Source of the DNA: Choanephora cucurbitarum
Taxonomy: Eukaryota > Mucoromycota > Mucoromycetes > Mucorales > Choanephoraceae
NCBI GenBank assembly: GCA_025331435.1
Contig: JAIWNI010000032.1
Location: 62,001-126,000, forward strand
Length of the DNA stretch: 64,000 bases
Direction: 5' to 3'
Part shown: positions 46,217 through 60,440 of the stretch, piece by piece
Layout of the letters: each line of letters starts with the position of its first letter
How positions within the stretch are numbered: the stretch's first letter is position 1
The notes under the pieces: model-generated
The model's database searches: none
What the model was told of the DNA's origin: nothing
The model's input: the letters and a program-made list of their open reading frames with translations, nothing else
Position numbers and translations under genes: made by a program

Positions 46217-48592
46217 ATGCCAACTGACGAGAAGAAGCGACACCAGCTGGAAAACATTCTATCCGACAATGTATCCATTATGGATACAGAGGACTTGAGT
46301 TATGAACAGCCTTCTTTGGAAACTGAGGAACAAGTGAAAGAAGGGTTCTGTGTCGAATGCAAAGATCAAGAGGTATACTTACAAACGACCCAAAAAAAAC
46401 CAAGTGTCACTATGAATTATTGAATTCCGTCTTTCTTAAGGCTGATATGTTCTGTACCAACTGTAACGAACCGTTTTGTGAAGTGTGTTATGGTAAAGAA
46501 AAAGAAAAAGGAAGAAAAAGGAATATTTTTTCATTTATTAATTGTGCCTGCCATTGCTATATAAGGCATGATCCACAGAACAGGCAAGCGTGCCACCCAC
46601 AAATCCAAGCCATTCAATGTTCGAGAGTCAAAAGAGGAAACTGAAGGCGCTGAAGAAGAAGATCATCAAGTAAGTTTGGTTGAATGTCTTTTCCGATTCT
46701 GCTCATCATGAATTTAACTTTTATGTCAGGTCAAAGTTACAGAAGAAAAAGACCCTTTGCCCAACAAGAAAGCTGAAATTAACATTGGTGAAATCATGGA
46801 AGAAAGAGCAAAATATATCCCATTGCGTCTAGAAATGGCAGAGAGAAAATTCTTAAGAATGTAAAAAGAAAAGAAAGATGACAAAGAAATGGAGGGACGA
46901 GTTTAACCAAGATAAACTAGGTTAGAGGCTGCTTTGAATGTAACAAACTACACTGAAAAGATTGATGATCCAGTTAGTACTGGTAAGGCCAAGCGAGTAG
47001 TGAACCAAATCAAGGAGCTCTGTGCTATCTTGACTGGTATTGTTCTTGGTTGCGACTATAAGCGTGGTCAAGAACTATTTGCTGATCGCAGTTATGAGGA
47101 CAATGAGGAGTTCTTTCAGACTATTTTCGAAATTGGTCGTCGATACAAAATCATGAACCCTGAAAAGATGCGAAGCGCTTATGGTAAATTGATGTATCTT
47201 CTATCTGTAAGTCTATACCCAAGTGAGTTTACAAGACATGAACTGACTAAAGGAGGGGGGCTTATTTGTCGTTAGGACTCTATGATTCCTGAAGTCAAAG
47301 AGATGCTTGGGTTTGATTGTGTTGTACCTATCAAGACAGTGTACAGCTTTTTAAAAGAGCGACATGGATTGAGTGTGCTGCATGAAGATATCGTCTTGCT
47401 TGCCACGATGGAAATCATTCCTGATGGGAAGACTCGACCTCAGATTCAATTAGAGATTAAGCGCAAAGAAAGAAGTATAGAACAATTGAGCCGAAAATAT
47501 CAATCCAAGTTCCTTTCAGCAGACGAAATCCGTCGTTGTCTCTATAGTATTGGTGATAACAATGCTTACCTTAGAGCCAATCGGTAAGGCAATTAGAAAG
47601 GGAATGTTACAATAATGAATTGATAATAACGAAACATAGCGATCCTTGTGAGAAAATGATTCGCTACCTTGAAAAGTACTTTAGCCCTCAACAAGAAGAC
47701 AACAGTGATTATTCCCTGTCTATTGCATCTGGCTCTCAAGGTCATCGTCTTAGCCACGACCATGAAACACAATACATCTATGTGAATCAGACATTACAGC
47801 TATGGCGCGCTATCTTGAATGATATGTTTAAGCTTTGGACACTTGCTGATCAAGACATGTTGTCCACTTCGAATCCATACCAACTTGCCCAGACAGGTCA
47901 AGGATTGCATCGTGTTCAGCCTTGTCCAGCTGTCTCTAGAGAGATGCATCGTACACTATTTAAAGCTCAAAAAAAGGCAGGAACTTGGATTGGCAGCAGT
48001 GTCATTCATTTGGGTGATAAAAATGTACCTAATGCACTGATGTTCATTGACAAGGTAAAAAAAAAGAGAAGCTAAGTCTGGGCCACATACTCAATTATAC
48101 TTTAGTACAATCAAGTAGCTCGTATTTTGAGCCCAATTTGTATTACTATAGATAGACTAGAAGAGCTGGCAAAAGATAAAGGCATTTGCAAGTTCATTGA
48201 GAACAAATTTGGTAGCTTAGATCTTTGTAGAAAGGCTATTCTGAGTAAGTTCATTCTCTTTAACAATGAAATCCTTGTTATTCAACAACTCTTTTTGGTA
48301 GCCGATTTCTTCCGTTTCGCATTTGATGGTTCAGGTGCAGATAACTTTTATGATGCCGGAAGTTGTATTGATGGTAGACTTACATCTGCTTGGAACTGTA
48401 AGACAAAAAAAAACATTTTCTTTTTCTTTCTCCAGTGCTCATAGCGTTTTGATAATAGGGTGTTCACAAATTGAAAAGAAGCCTTATTTCCCTGTATTTT
48501 TGTTATCTGTAAAGTATCCTTAAAACCTAATTGGCTTGATCTAACTTATTTTTCTGTAGGGATTTGCTGGTTTTGATGGTGGTGGATGGTAG
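46217..48592 (+). CDS. UPF0652/DUF2009 family protein with B-box-like zinc finger
   Basis: Eleven exons, 46217-46372, 46441-46492, 46566-46669, 46730-46860, 46921-47206, 47276-47583, 47640-48054, 48106-48244, 48302-48397, 48459-48508 and 48560-48592, encode 589 residues. A zinc-finger segment (about 45-80: CVEC, CTNC, CEVC, then HRTGKRATH) is followed by an acidic linker and the DUF2009 body. Signature blocks are GRRYKIMNPEKMRSAYGKLMY, LYSIGDNNAYLRANRDP, QTGQGLHRVQ, SSVIHLGDKNVPNALMFID and GSGADNFYDAGSCIDGRL. The family is conserved from fungi to animals and plants, but I know of no established biochemical role. The terminal exon is only 33 nt. Introns are regular GT-AG and each junction reproduces conserved family sequence. 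Confidence 0.92.
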
Positions 48593-51346
48593 ATTGATAG
48601 AAATAATCAAAATAAACACATAGAAATAATTTATCAGCACAAAACCCCCAATTACAATAAATATTTCCCTATTTTGTATAAGATGTTTCACTCTTACTGC
48701 GCTCCTTCTCATGAGATCGGGTATATTGATATCCCTAAAACACTATTTTGATCGCTTGGCGTACCAATTCAATAAAGAAAAAGGATATCTTGAGCTTATG
48801 CTAGCTACTTCTTGACATACAAAAGAAAAGAAAAGCCAATGCACACATATCTCCGTGTTTGAATATATAATTTAGCCATTAGAACAGAGTGCAAAACTAT
48901 CACTTTCAAAGAGTATATGAGCCGCAGTAACATGTTTAAAACAAAAAGATCCGTCTTGTGAAATGTGCTTATCGCTAGCACACTATATTTGGAAATGAAA
49001 GGTCGACGCAACTTGATCGAACTGCGGCAATTACCAAACAGAGATCATAAGAGACAATTGTAATTGTTTAAGTATGATGAGCAGCTGAAATTTATTGATG
49101 AAGCACTACAAAACCAAGGGAGAAAAGTGTGACAGAAGAAGAAGTTGAAGAAAGTGACAAGAGCTTGACGTAAAATAAAGTACGAGAAAAGTACAACAAG
49201 ATAGTTTCCAACCCAAAAATAGATGGATGTTGGTACAATAGTTTGGCAGACCATTCCTTGTCCTTCGGATTTATGTTACTGAATGATGTGATGATCTCTT
49301 AGCTTAGTTTCTTAGCTTAAACCTTATAGGCTTTGTATGGACTCTTTATCTTTTGAGCTTTGTTGTCGTTGTTAAGAGTAAATATGCGCAGATCACCATG
49401 TAAAAAAAAGAACATACTTTAGTAGTGGCTATGAATTTCTAGTTTGTTTATCCCTTCTCTTCTATGCAGATGGACAGCTGAATTTTTTGTTTTCAATGAC
49501 AAACAAATTCCAGAAGCAATGTGTGGTACTGATTAGGTTCTACAGGGATTACAAGATAAGGCTTTTTGTGCTACAATGTTCTCGAAAACAAAAGTGTGTA
49601 CTTTACTTGAATGAATAAACATTCAAGAGTATGAATAGTGATAAGCAAGTATTGCTACTAAGCTTGGGTTTTTGGTTGCCTTGATTTTCATCTAATTAAG
49701 TAGATATGAGAGAGAAGAAGAAAAAAGAAAAAGAGAGAAAGGACAGAAGATCAGCTTTGCTTAAAGATAACAAACAATTATATTGTTTCACACTTGGCTT
49801 CCTCATATAAAACAAGGACCTCAAGGTCAAGCGAGTGATCAGTATCTCAGACCATTGGTGTCTTCAGTCATGTCTTTTTTTTTTTATCTGTCGAATGTAT
49901 CAATTAGTCGTTAGCTTCTTGGTTTTAAAAGAAGGTAAATTTAACGTCTTGTCGTACAAAATCACCTTTTTGCCGTGCATCATAAAGAAAAAACTTTCAT
50001 ACATATTACTTAATTGAGCCTTGGCAGTGTTACTTGAGTACTAAGCTGTAGATCAACTGCTTTAGTTGACAATGTGAAGCAGACGGAGTATTTGATTTTC
50101 CTATTATTCTGAAGGTTCGTCAATCCAGATCACAAGAGACGTCATTCACTTTTTTCTCCTTTGAAAGCACCCAATATTCTTGAATGGCACAAATCAGGTT
50201 TCAGCAAAGTTCAATGAGCAAAACATCAATTTTAATAAGCTATATAGTCTAACTTCCATTCACAGATGTCGATGAGTGTTTTTGATTCGTAATGATTTGT
50301 GCAACTCTATCCATACACTTACAGAGATCACTGTCACATGAATGCCATCAAAACCTCACCACCTGATAAATACGTAAGAACGCTATTTTACTTATCTACA
50401 AACTCAAATTCATGAGCTTCAGAACACAACTGACAACAGCAATGACAAAATAGACACAGCCCCAAGATACAAGTATGTGCATTGACTAGGTATTCAAACT
50501 CACTTTAGTATCAACATTGATGCTTTTAGGAAATCAACAGACGCTTGATAAACCTACAATGCCAACTTGTAATAAAACTAAGCCTCTTTTTAAGTCGAGC
50601 ATTATACAACATGACAAAGATCTGCCAACCATTTTTTTTGTAGTCATGCACTTCCTTTTTAGTAGAGCTTGAGAAAAGAACACAGCAATTACCAAAAAAG
50701 GATCATCATATCTACAAACTATAAATAAACACTATAGAGTTCTTCTGTAACAAAGGCTTAATGTAGTTCTGATCGCTACCACCAAGCACAGACTTAGATT
50801 ACCTAATGATGCAAAGAGAATATATTAAAATATCGCTATTTCAATCAGTTGAGAAGGCTGCATATAATCTTCTTTGTAGCCAAATAGAGTTAATATGACC
50901 CTTTATGGTCAAGACAAATGTAACACTAAAAAGCGAAGCTATTTCTGAGTGCTTTATTGTAATGCTGCGGTCTGGCCAGATATAAGCTTCAGTTGCTATG
51001 GTTTTCCTTTTGGGAAAGAATTACTTTGTTTAGCAAAATTTATCCGCTTGTACGACCTAAACGATCTTATAAAAAAACTGTCCCTTTCTCGCAACTATTT
51101 AAACAATTTCTTCCTGTTGTTTTCCTTGAACATATATAAGACAACAAGGGTGTTCTTTAGTTGCATTAATACAGGCACTAAATCAAGAGCAATATGGTAT
51201 AGCCTGACACTCGAACAACTTCGAAATGAAATTAAGTCTTCTTTTTTAGGAAAATCCTATCACACAGAATGCTGTGTTAAGGTAAAGACGATAAATGAGA
51301 TGTGCAGATAGAATTTCTACTAAACAGCTTCAATCGTTTGATTCAT
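48593..51346. other. Long spacer, nothing recognised
   Basis: About 2.75 kb of AT-rich sequence without a supported gene. A plus-strand frame at 50949-51311 has a mixed, partly hydrophobic composition and could include an upstream exon of the transporter, but no consistent splice joins it. No repeats, RNA genes or mobile ends found by eye. Confidence 0.35.
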
Positions 51347-54300
51347 ATGGACAGAATTGCCGGAACAATTTGGCCTTTGCTTCTCACAGGTCTATGCACT
51401 TTACAGTTGCTCAAAAAGAAATACGCTACAAAGTATCCAGTTACTCCAGAAATTCTTTCTGTCACTGTTTCCCTAAAGAAAAGAAGGTGGCTACTTCTTT
51501 TACTCACTGGATTCGAAGTTGCTGGCTGGCTTTATTACTTCATCCAGTGTTCATTGGAGTCTACCAATAAGCAGTTTTATGATGCTCTCACACTAGCCAT
51601 TTGCTTTATCAACTGGGTAAGCCAAAAAACACAGACAGAAGAAACAGGTGGGATTCTCATTACTATCATTGTAGTTTGCTCTTTTTGTCTTGTCTTTTAC
51701 TTCGCCTATCTTAAATCACTACAAAGATCGTGGCTACATTTATGCTTTCTGTACGATTTTCGGCTTTCTTTTTGTCGATTCCATATACAGATTGTTGATA
51801 ATAGGATCAACTGCTCAATACTGGGACATATCCTACTTTCTTGTCACTTTAGTGCTTTTCGCTATTGCAGGCTCTACTCCTCAACCTTACCATCCAAGAG
51901 ATCTTCAAGTTGAAACATATGAGAAGCTTGAAATTAAAGACGACAAAGTATACATTGATGTAAGTGTGTTTTGGGAGAGAAAAGAAGAAGAAAGCAAAAC
52001 AGATCTGACTAATGTCTTTATCCTTAAATTGCAGGGTCGTTTGTTAAGTCCTGAATCAACTGCCAGTGTTTTTTCATGGGCTGCTTTTCAATGGGTAAGA
52101 CAGTATAGAAAAAAAGAGGCACTCAATAATTGACTCGTTTCCGTTCAACGTAGATGAACCCATTGGTCGTCTTTGGATTCAGAAATACTGTCGACAGAAG
52201 CAACATCTATGCCATGACATTTCAACATTTAGCTCGTAATGCATATGCTGACTATATCAGTGCAGCAACATTTTTGAGTCGTACAAAAGTCCTTCGCCGT
52301 ATTTACAAGTCCAATAAGCGAGAAATATGGGCTCAGTTGATTTTCAGTTTGCTTGCCTCTCTCATTGCTTATCTTGCACCTTACTTCCAACAAAAGCTTC
52401 TTGAATATTTTGAGCAAGGCGACAACCGAGGACCCGTTCAGACTGCCTATTTATACGCTTTTGGTATGTTTTTGGTAGGCGTGGTGAAGCTTATGTGTAA
52501 TTCGATTCAATTGTGGGCCGGCCGTCGATGGAATATCAGAACATTCAGTATGTTAGATGCAGAAATCTTTAACAAGACATTGAAAAGAAAAGACATGCTT
52601 GGCAAAGTATCAAATTCCAAACAAAATGAAGAGAAGGAAGACGAAGGAAATGAGAAGGAAGATGATGACCAGTCTTTTAGTAACATCGGAAAGATCACCA
52701 ATTTGATGAGTATAGATGCTGACCACTTGGCTAATATCCCTGCCTTTATTCATGTAAGTTAAATATAACTTTGTTGGACAACATCCATTAACAAGCTGTT
52801 ATGTTAGATGATATACGGCTCGCCTGTTGAGGTTACTGTTGCTTTGGTTTATTTGTACAACCTGTTAGGTCAGGCTGCTCTTGTTGGACTTGCTGTCATG
52901 CTGCTTACTTTCCCAGTGTCCGCCTACCTTACAAAGAAAATGACCAAGAATTACCTCTCGTACAATGGTGCCAAAGATAATCGTAACGAACTTGTAAATG
53001 AAATGCTGCAGGGTATTCGAATGATCAAGTACTTTGCCTGGGAAGCAAACTGGATAGAAAAAGTAACTGACTCGCGTAACAAGGAAATCAAGAAGATGAT
53101 TCTAGTAATCATTGGTGACGTGCTTATACATGTAGTATTCTTGCTCGTACCTGTCTTAGTTACAGCATGTACATTCATCTGGTACACCAAAGTAGCCGGT
53201 AATGAGCTTACAGCTAGTATTGCTTTCGTCAGTATCACATTGTTTGAAATGTTGCGTAATCCACTTATCCTGGTTCCTGAGACCATCAACACATTCACTG
53301 AAGGTTACACCAACTTGAAGCGTATCTGTAATTATCTTGAAGAGCCTGAAGTCGATGAAAATATCAATTTCGATCCTATTGAAATACCTGACGATGTTCC
53401 ACCTCATGTTGTTTTGTCTCGTACCGGTTTCGAAAATTCAGTCTTCGAATGGCATGCTGAAAAAGGCAAAGAAGTGCCTTTCACTGATGTACCTTCGGAT
53501 GAAGAACAAGGTAGCTCCCAGAGTTTGACAGGTTCCACCGTGTCCAGTGGAACAGCTCATAGAAAGTTCCAACTCTCTGTTCCTCGATTCGATTTCCCTA
53601 CAAGCAAACTAAGTATTGTGTGTGGTCCTACTGGTAGTGGTAAATCTAGTTTCCTCCATGCCCTCTTGGGAGAAATGGATATAATCTCAGGACGTGTTTA
53701 CTTGCCATCTAAAGTTGTACTAAACAAGAAAGATGTCCCCAACGTTGATCCAGAATATCCAGATTTGTACTTGAACAAGGTTGCCTATGTTGCACAACAA
53801 CCCTTCCTTCAACATGCTTCTATTCGTAGCAATATTCTGTTTGGCTTACCTTTTGATGCTGAGAGATATAAGAAGGTTTTGTTCCAATGTGCCTTGATCA
53901 AGGATTTGCAAATTTTACCTGATGGAGATCGTACAGAAATTGGTGAAAAAGGTATATCCTTATCAGGTGGCCAAAAGCAAAGAGTATCCTTAGCCCGTGC
54001 TGTTTATTCGCGCGCCAAGACTGTTCTTTTGGATGACTGTCTTAGTGCTGTTGATGCTCATACTTCAAAGCACATCTATAGACATTGCTTGACAGGTGAT
54101 CTTCTCAAGGGCCGTACCGTCATCTTAGTGACTCATCAAGTCAGACTCTGTCTTCCTGGAGCCAATTTCTTTGTCAAGATTGAAAATGGAAATGTTGTTG
54201 CCTATGATACAGTTGAACGCTTGAGAAGCACAGGTACACTAGCCAAACATTTGGGTACTGAAGATCAAGAGGATGGAAATCAAAGACAAGAAGATGCCAT

Positions 54301-56490
54301 TGAAGAAATTACCGACGGCGACGATAGCATGAACATCGATCTCGACTTGGAAGACGCGAAAGAAGCCAAAAAGCTAATTCAAGAAGAAAATTCTGAAAAG
54401 GGACAAGTGAAGTTTAAAGTGTATTCCACATATCTCTCAGCTTGCGGTGGATGGTTCTACTGGACTATGGTAATTTTTGCTTACGTCTTTTGTCGACTCT
54501 TAGTCTTTGGGGAAAACTGGTGGTTGAGAATTTGGTCTGCATCCTATAGCTCCTCTCATGACAACTCTTTGGGTGCTATGATGCAACAAACTCCTCAATA
54601 TAGTATCATGTTTTCTAATTCTCCTACCGCTCAAAGCGTAATCAACTCCTTAGGAACTGCTGCTCAAAAGCAAACAATCTTTAAATCATGGGTCTTTGAA
54701 GAGAAGTCACCGGTGAATGTTGATTATTATATTGGTATTTATCTTGCCCTTTGCTTTGGCTATGTCGCAGTTGATGTCGTAAGAAACGTATTGATCTCTT
54801 GGGGTACTGTTCGTGGTGCCCGCAAACTGTTCAACGCTATGCTTTACCGAATTACCCATGCACCGATGCGTTTCTTTGATACTACTCCTGTAGGACGTAT
54901 CTTGAATAGATTCGGTAAAGATATTTCAACTATTGATATGCAAATTGCTCGTAATGCAAGCTTTTTGGTTGAGTGTGTCACTTCAATCATTGCATCCACT
55001 GCTATTATCAGTTCCATAACTCCCCAATTCCTAATCGTTGCCATCGCAGTTAGTAAGTATATATTTGATTCATTGATTGTGGCAAGATAGATTAACCTGA
55101 TCCATTTTTTTTCTTAGGTGGTGTATATTTCCTTATTGGCGTATTCTATCTCCGTATCTCTCGTGAACTAAAGCGTCTCAATTCAGTCAGTCGTTCTCCT
55201 ATTTATTCTCATTTCACAGAGTCTTTAAGTGGTGTTGTTACAATCAGAGCTTATGGCGTACAAGAAGAGTTTATGCGTACTGTCTATGAGAAGCTTGACA
55301 ACTATATTGCACCCTTCTATCTCCTTTGGATGAGCAATCGCTGGTTGTATGCTCGTATCGAATTCTCTGGCGCATTCGTCACTTTCTTCACTGGTGTTTT
55401 CTTGATCATCAACATTGATAAGATTGATGCTGGTATGGCTGGTATTTCTTTGTTCTATGCCGGTTCTTTCTTGGAAAACATATACTGGTTTATCAGACAA
55501 TATACTTCTGTTGAAATGGATTTAAATTCTGTTGAGAGAGTTCAAGAGTATCTAGAAATCGATCAAGAACCCCCCGCTCGCATCGAGGGCCACCGTCCTC
55601 CAGCTGCCTGGCCCACCAATGCTGCTATTGAAGTCAAGAATCTTGTAGTCCGCTATGCCCCTGAGTTAGATCCTGTCTTGCATAACGTCTCATTTTCTTC
55701 TAAGCCTCACGAGAAGATTGGTATCGTTGGTCGTACCGGCTCAGGCAAGAGTACAATGGCATTGAGTTTCTTCCGATTGCTTGAAGCAGACAGTGGCTCT
55801 ATTTCCATTGATGGTATTGATATCTCAACGATTGGTTTAGAAGATCTTCGCTCTCAAATTACTATCATTCCTCAAGACGCTGTTCTTTTCTCTGGTACTA
55901 TTCGATCTAATATTGATCCTTTTAACGAACACACTGATGAGGAAGTTTGGGAATCTCTTGAACGTGCTCATATCACAAAATCATCAGACCGCTTAAAACA
56001 AATTCGCAGTGGTACTTCTACACCTAGCGGTGCTTCAAGAACACTCACTATTGACGGTGAAGAACAATATTCAGCTATTACAAGTCTTTCTCAAAAGGTC
56101 AGTGATGGTGGCAACAACTTTTCTCAAGGCCAACGTCAACTCCTTTGTCTCGCCCGTGCTTTGTTGAAGAACAGCAAGTTAATTGTCATGGATGAAGCTA
56201 CTGCCAGTGTTGATTTTGATACTGATGCAAAGATCCAACGTACAATTCGTGAAGAGTTCACAAATTCCACCTTGCTCTGTATTGCTCATAGACTCCGTAC
56301 AGTCATTGATTACGACCGAATTTTGGTTTTGGACCAAGGAAAGGTTGTTGAATATGATACACCATATAATTTAATTACCGGTAGCACAGGTACTAATGCG
56401 TTCAAGTCAATGTGTGAAAGATCTGGAGAATTCGATTCACTACTTAAAATGGCAACTGAAGCTCATCAAGCTAGCAAGATTACCGAATAA
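51347..56490 (+). CDS. ABCC/MRP-type full ABC transporter with TMD0
   Basis: Exons 51347-51616, 51675-51959, 52035-52094, 52154-52753, 52808-55052 and 55118-56490 encode 1610 residues. The order is TMD0 (about five segments in 1-180), linker, TMD1, NBD1, TMD2, NBD2, the long MRP layout (such as Ycf1/Bpt1/ABCC1), which exports glutathione conjugates and other anions at the vacuole or plasma membrane. NBD1 has GPTGSGKSS, LSGGQKQRVSLARA and LLDDCLSAVDAH, with Asp in place of the catalytic Glu as usual for ABCC NBD1. NBD2 has GRTGSGKST, FSQGQRQLLCLARAL and VMDEATASVDFDTD. The inserted Ser/Thr-rich block inside NBD2 (about residues 1440-1475) and an acidic linker after NBD1 may be regulatory. The start ATG is the least certain part. 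Confidence 0.93.
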
Positions 56491-57430
56491 CAACTATACG
56501 ATATCGCATAAATACTTAGACCATAAGACCTTTCTTGTTACCCACTTTTATCATTTTAAAATAAAACAATTATCAACACTACAGTTTTTGAAGATACCTT
56601 AACTGAATATGTCCTGTTCTTATCAGTTTATTACAGGAAACTAGTACGACATCCACAATTGTCTTGACGTCAACAATGATAAGCTTGTAAGACACTGTTA
56701 TTCTTGCTGAGAGGCCTGGAATGAATGGACATGCTTTAGAATATTTGAATCAAATGTTTCTCAAATGAAGCTTATGGATTTCAAACAAGTACGAGAAGTT
56801 TCTTGCTGCTATTTTGTCCAAAAATAAGGTTCCCAATATCTTCATCATTGAAAGTAACAATCAACCAACAGGCTTTGATCAGAAGTAAAATCATCAACAG
56901 GCTTTGAATACAATAGAAGAAGATAATACAAGGCGTTTCCTGCTCAAAACAGACTGCTAGCTGTGCTATTAGGTAAGTACTCATCACTACGTCAATGATA
57001 CCTGCTTGTAACAGATACTGTTCTGGCTTTTAAATTTCTAAGCCGTCTACAGATTCCCTGGAAATGGACTAAATTCGTTCTTTTCTCGATTGTTTTGTCT
57101 AAGCCCGTTTGTTAAAAGTGAAAGGGGCAAAGGAAAGAAATGCTTTGCTTGAGATGCATCAATATAAGCATAGTTAAACATTTTGCATAAAGTGTTAGTA
57201 GCTACCCTTTAGCAGGATTGGCCTTGATAAGTTCTCCGACTGGTTAATATATGCTGCTCTCATATTTCTTTTTTTGTTTATTTTAAGCCAAATCAACTTG
57301 TCCTGAGCCTCATTTGAAAAAGTCACAGCAAAACTTAATATGCTAAATTAAGTCTGATTTCTTTTTTCTCCTTTTCCCTTTTCTTTTTTGGTTCACTTTC
57401 TTTTGTTTTGCATAATCTTCTTCCTATACA
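56491..57430. other. Intergenic between transporter and proton pump
   Basis: No supported gene. The last roughly 80 bp (57355-57425) is strongly pyrimidine-rich, the typical leader of a highly expressed fungal gene, and belongs to the ATPase promoter or 5' UTR. Confidence 0.4.
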
Positions 57431-60400
57431 ATGAGCTATCGGAAACTGACCGAAAATGACGATATAACTAACCAATACATGCACAGCGGAGAAGAGGCAG
57501 TTCCTCTAACTAACCCAAAAAACAACAGCTCCTTTAATGAAAAGCAACCACAACAAAATATCATGGACGATGTCCCTGCCGAACTCGAACAGTACCTTCA
57601 GACAAAGCCTACATATGGCCTGACCGACGCTGAAGTTCAAGAAAGAATGCAACGATTCGGTAGAAACGAGTTGATCGAGAAGAAGAGAAATAAATTACTA
57701 CACTTCCTTTCCTTCTGTGAGTCCAGCTTTAGCTTTCTAATAGAGAGTTGCCTAATCAATTTTTTTTCTATTTAAAGTTACGGGTGCTATTTCTTATTTG
57801 ATGATCCTATCATTGGTCTTAACAGCCATTACCTTAGACTGGTTAGATTTTGGAATTATTTTAGGCATGTTGATAATTAATGCAGTCATCGGTTATGTTG
57901 AAGAAGCAAGGGCAGAAACATCTATCGCATCACTTAAGAGTAGTCTTGCTTTACACAGCAAGTGTTGGAGAAACGGAAGATTGATTGAGGTCAATTCTGC
58001 TGATCTTGTCGTTGGCGATATTATTGTTCTCAGATTGGGTGACATTGTTCCCGCCGACGCTCGTTTATTGGGCATCGGCGCTTCAGGTGAAGATATTGAG
58101 ACTGACATTCAGATTGATCAGAGTGCTTTGACAGGCGAATCACTACCCTCCAAAAAGAAGCCTGGAAACCTCGTGTTCAGCTCTTGTGTAGTCAAACAGG
58201 GTCAGCAGCAAGCAATTGTAGTTCGTACTGGTGCAGATACCTTTATTGGTAAAACTGCAAGTCTTATCTCTGTTACTACTGGCTCAGGGCGATTTCAAAA
58301 AGTTATCAATTATATCGGTAACTTCTTAATCATTTTATCTGTAATCCTAGTCCTGGTTATATTTGCACATGAATTGATTGAAGAGCGTATTCAAACGGGC
58401 ACTGTAACTGAGGCTCAAGTTTTGTCCGCTCTGAAAGAAATGGTTGTCCTAACTATTGCAGCGTATGACCCCTTTTGTTGATGATGTTTATTTATAGATT
58501 TGACTGACTTTCTATTCTTAGTATTCCTGTTGGTTTGCCTACTGTGATGTCAGTTACTATGGCTATAGGTGCAAAGCAATTGGCCAAGCGTCAAGTCATT
58601 GTCAAACGACTGACAGCTGTAGAAGAGTTCGCCTCGGTTTCTATTTTGTGCAGTGATAAAACTGGTACCTTGACAAAGAATCAACTCACTTTTGACGAGC
58701 CTTATCTTGCGGGATCCTACAGCAAAGAAGATATTCTATTATATTCATACCTTGCTGCTGAAGTAGCTACAGATGACCCTATTGAATTTGCTGTTCGTAC
58801 CGCTGCTGAAAAAAATCACCCATTAGTCAACAACGATGGAAGTCATTCTGTACAAGGTTACAAAGTTGTTTCGTTTAAGCCTTTCAATCCTTCAGACAAG
58901 ACGGCTGAAGCTACTGTTCAAGATTTGACTGCCGAGAGCAAATTCCGTGTAGCCAAAGGTGCTCCTCAAGTCATTTTGAATCTTGTAGGTGGTGATGCAA
59001 AGGCTGAAGAAACAGTCCAGTCCTTTGCGGCTCGTGGCCTGAGATCACTAGGTGTTGCTCGTACTGTTAATGGTGTGAATCAATGGGAATTGGTGGGCTT
59101 GCTTAGTCTGATTGATCCTCCAAGAGATGATTCGGCTGCCACTTTGGCTGAATGTCAGCAATACGGTATCTCCGTAAAAATGATTACTGGTGACCAAGGT
59201 ATCATTGCAAAGGAAGTAGCTGGCCGACTCGGTATGGGTAAGAATATTTTGGAGGTAGACGAGCTGATTGATCCCAGCAAATCTGAAAAAGAAATTTCTG
59301 ATGCTTGTTTGTATTCTGATGGTTTTGCCCGTGTTGTACCTGGTAAGCTCTAAACACTGACACACAGGCATTTCACACAGTTATCTTCTTTTTTTTCTAA
59401 CCACTCACTATAGAGCATAAATATCGCGTCGTTGAGTTATTACAAGAAAGAGGTTATTTTATTGCTATGACTGGTGATGGTGTGAATGATGCACCTGCCT
59501 TGAAAAAAGCCAACGTTGGTATTGCTGTAGCAGGCGCAACAGATGCTGCTCGCTCTGCTTCCGATATTGTATTATTGGAACCAGGACTTTCAGCCATCGT
59601 GGATGGTATCAAGATCTCTAGAATTATTTTCCAACGTTTGCAATCTTACGCTCTTTACAGAATCACTTCTACAATTCACTTCTTGATTTTCTTCTTTGTA
59701 ATTACTTTGGCCGAAGACTGGAAGATGCCTCCTGTGTTTCTTATTTTGATCTCATTGCTAAACGATGCCGCTACTTTAATCATGGCAGTCGATAATGTCA
59801 GTATTTCCAAATCGCCCAACATGTGGCGCCTTCGTTTGTTGATTGTTCTTTCTTGTGTATTGGCTGTTGTCTTGTCCGGATTTTCATTTGCTCACTTTTA
59901 CATATTCCGTGATGTGTTACATGTTACACCCGGTGAGCTTTCAACTATAATGTACCTTCATATCTCTTCTGGTAAGATTTTGTTTGCTGGTGCATACATT
60001 TTGTTATTAACTCAGATATGATAGCTCCCCATTTTGTCATCTTTTCTACAAGAACCAATTCTTTCTGCTGGACAAGTGTGCCTTCCTTGATGTTCACTAT
60101 CATTGTGCTTGGTACTCAAGTGATTGCTCTTGTCTTATCCGTATATGGAGCTTTCGGTGCCGATCCTAGTATTGCTGGTATTGGCTGGCCTCGAGGATTG
60201 ATTATCATTGCCATTTCTCTTGTTACCTTCTTATTTATTGATCTGATCAAAGTTGCAACTATTTACTTCTGGGATATGTTTGCTAACAGATCGAACAACG
60301 AGTTAATCATGAGCTCCAAGAAGCCAAAAGAAACCTCCAAAGCTGCTAAATTCATACAACGTCAACAACAACAACAATTCCATTTTGGCTATGATAGGGC

Positions 60401-60440
60401 TCAAAGGCGCGAATCTGATAGCTCTGTCAAGTCTTACTAG
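57431..60440 (+). CDS. PMA1: Plasma-membrane P-type proton ATPase (PMA1-like)
   Basis: Exons 57431-57716, 57778-58462, 58522-59342, 59414-59971 and 60025-60440 encode 921 residues, the fungal PMA1 size. It pumps protons outward at the expense of ATP, energising nutrient uptake. Landmarks are the actuator ALTGES, phosphorylation site CSDKTGTLTKN, KGAPQ, MITGDQ, and the hinge MTGDGVNDAPALKKA followed by GATDAARSASDIVLLEPGLSAI, the P-type IIIA pattern. The N-terminus is acidic and Asn/Gln-rich. The C-terminal tail has a Gln run, then RRESDSS; the C-terminus is the known autoinhibitory and phosphorylated region in this family, so the Ser cluster may be regulatory. Each splice join reproduces family sequence. 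Confidence 0.95.

Noticed and set aside
50949..51311. Upstream exon of the ABC transporter
   Set aside because: No donor-acceptor pair joins it in frame to 51347 with a reasonable intron length; the TMD0 is already complete from 51347.
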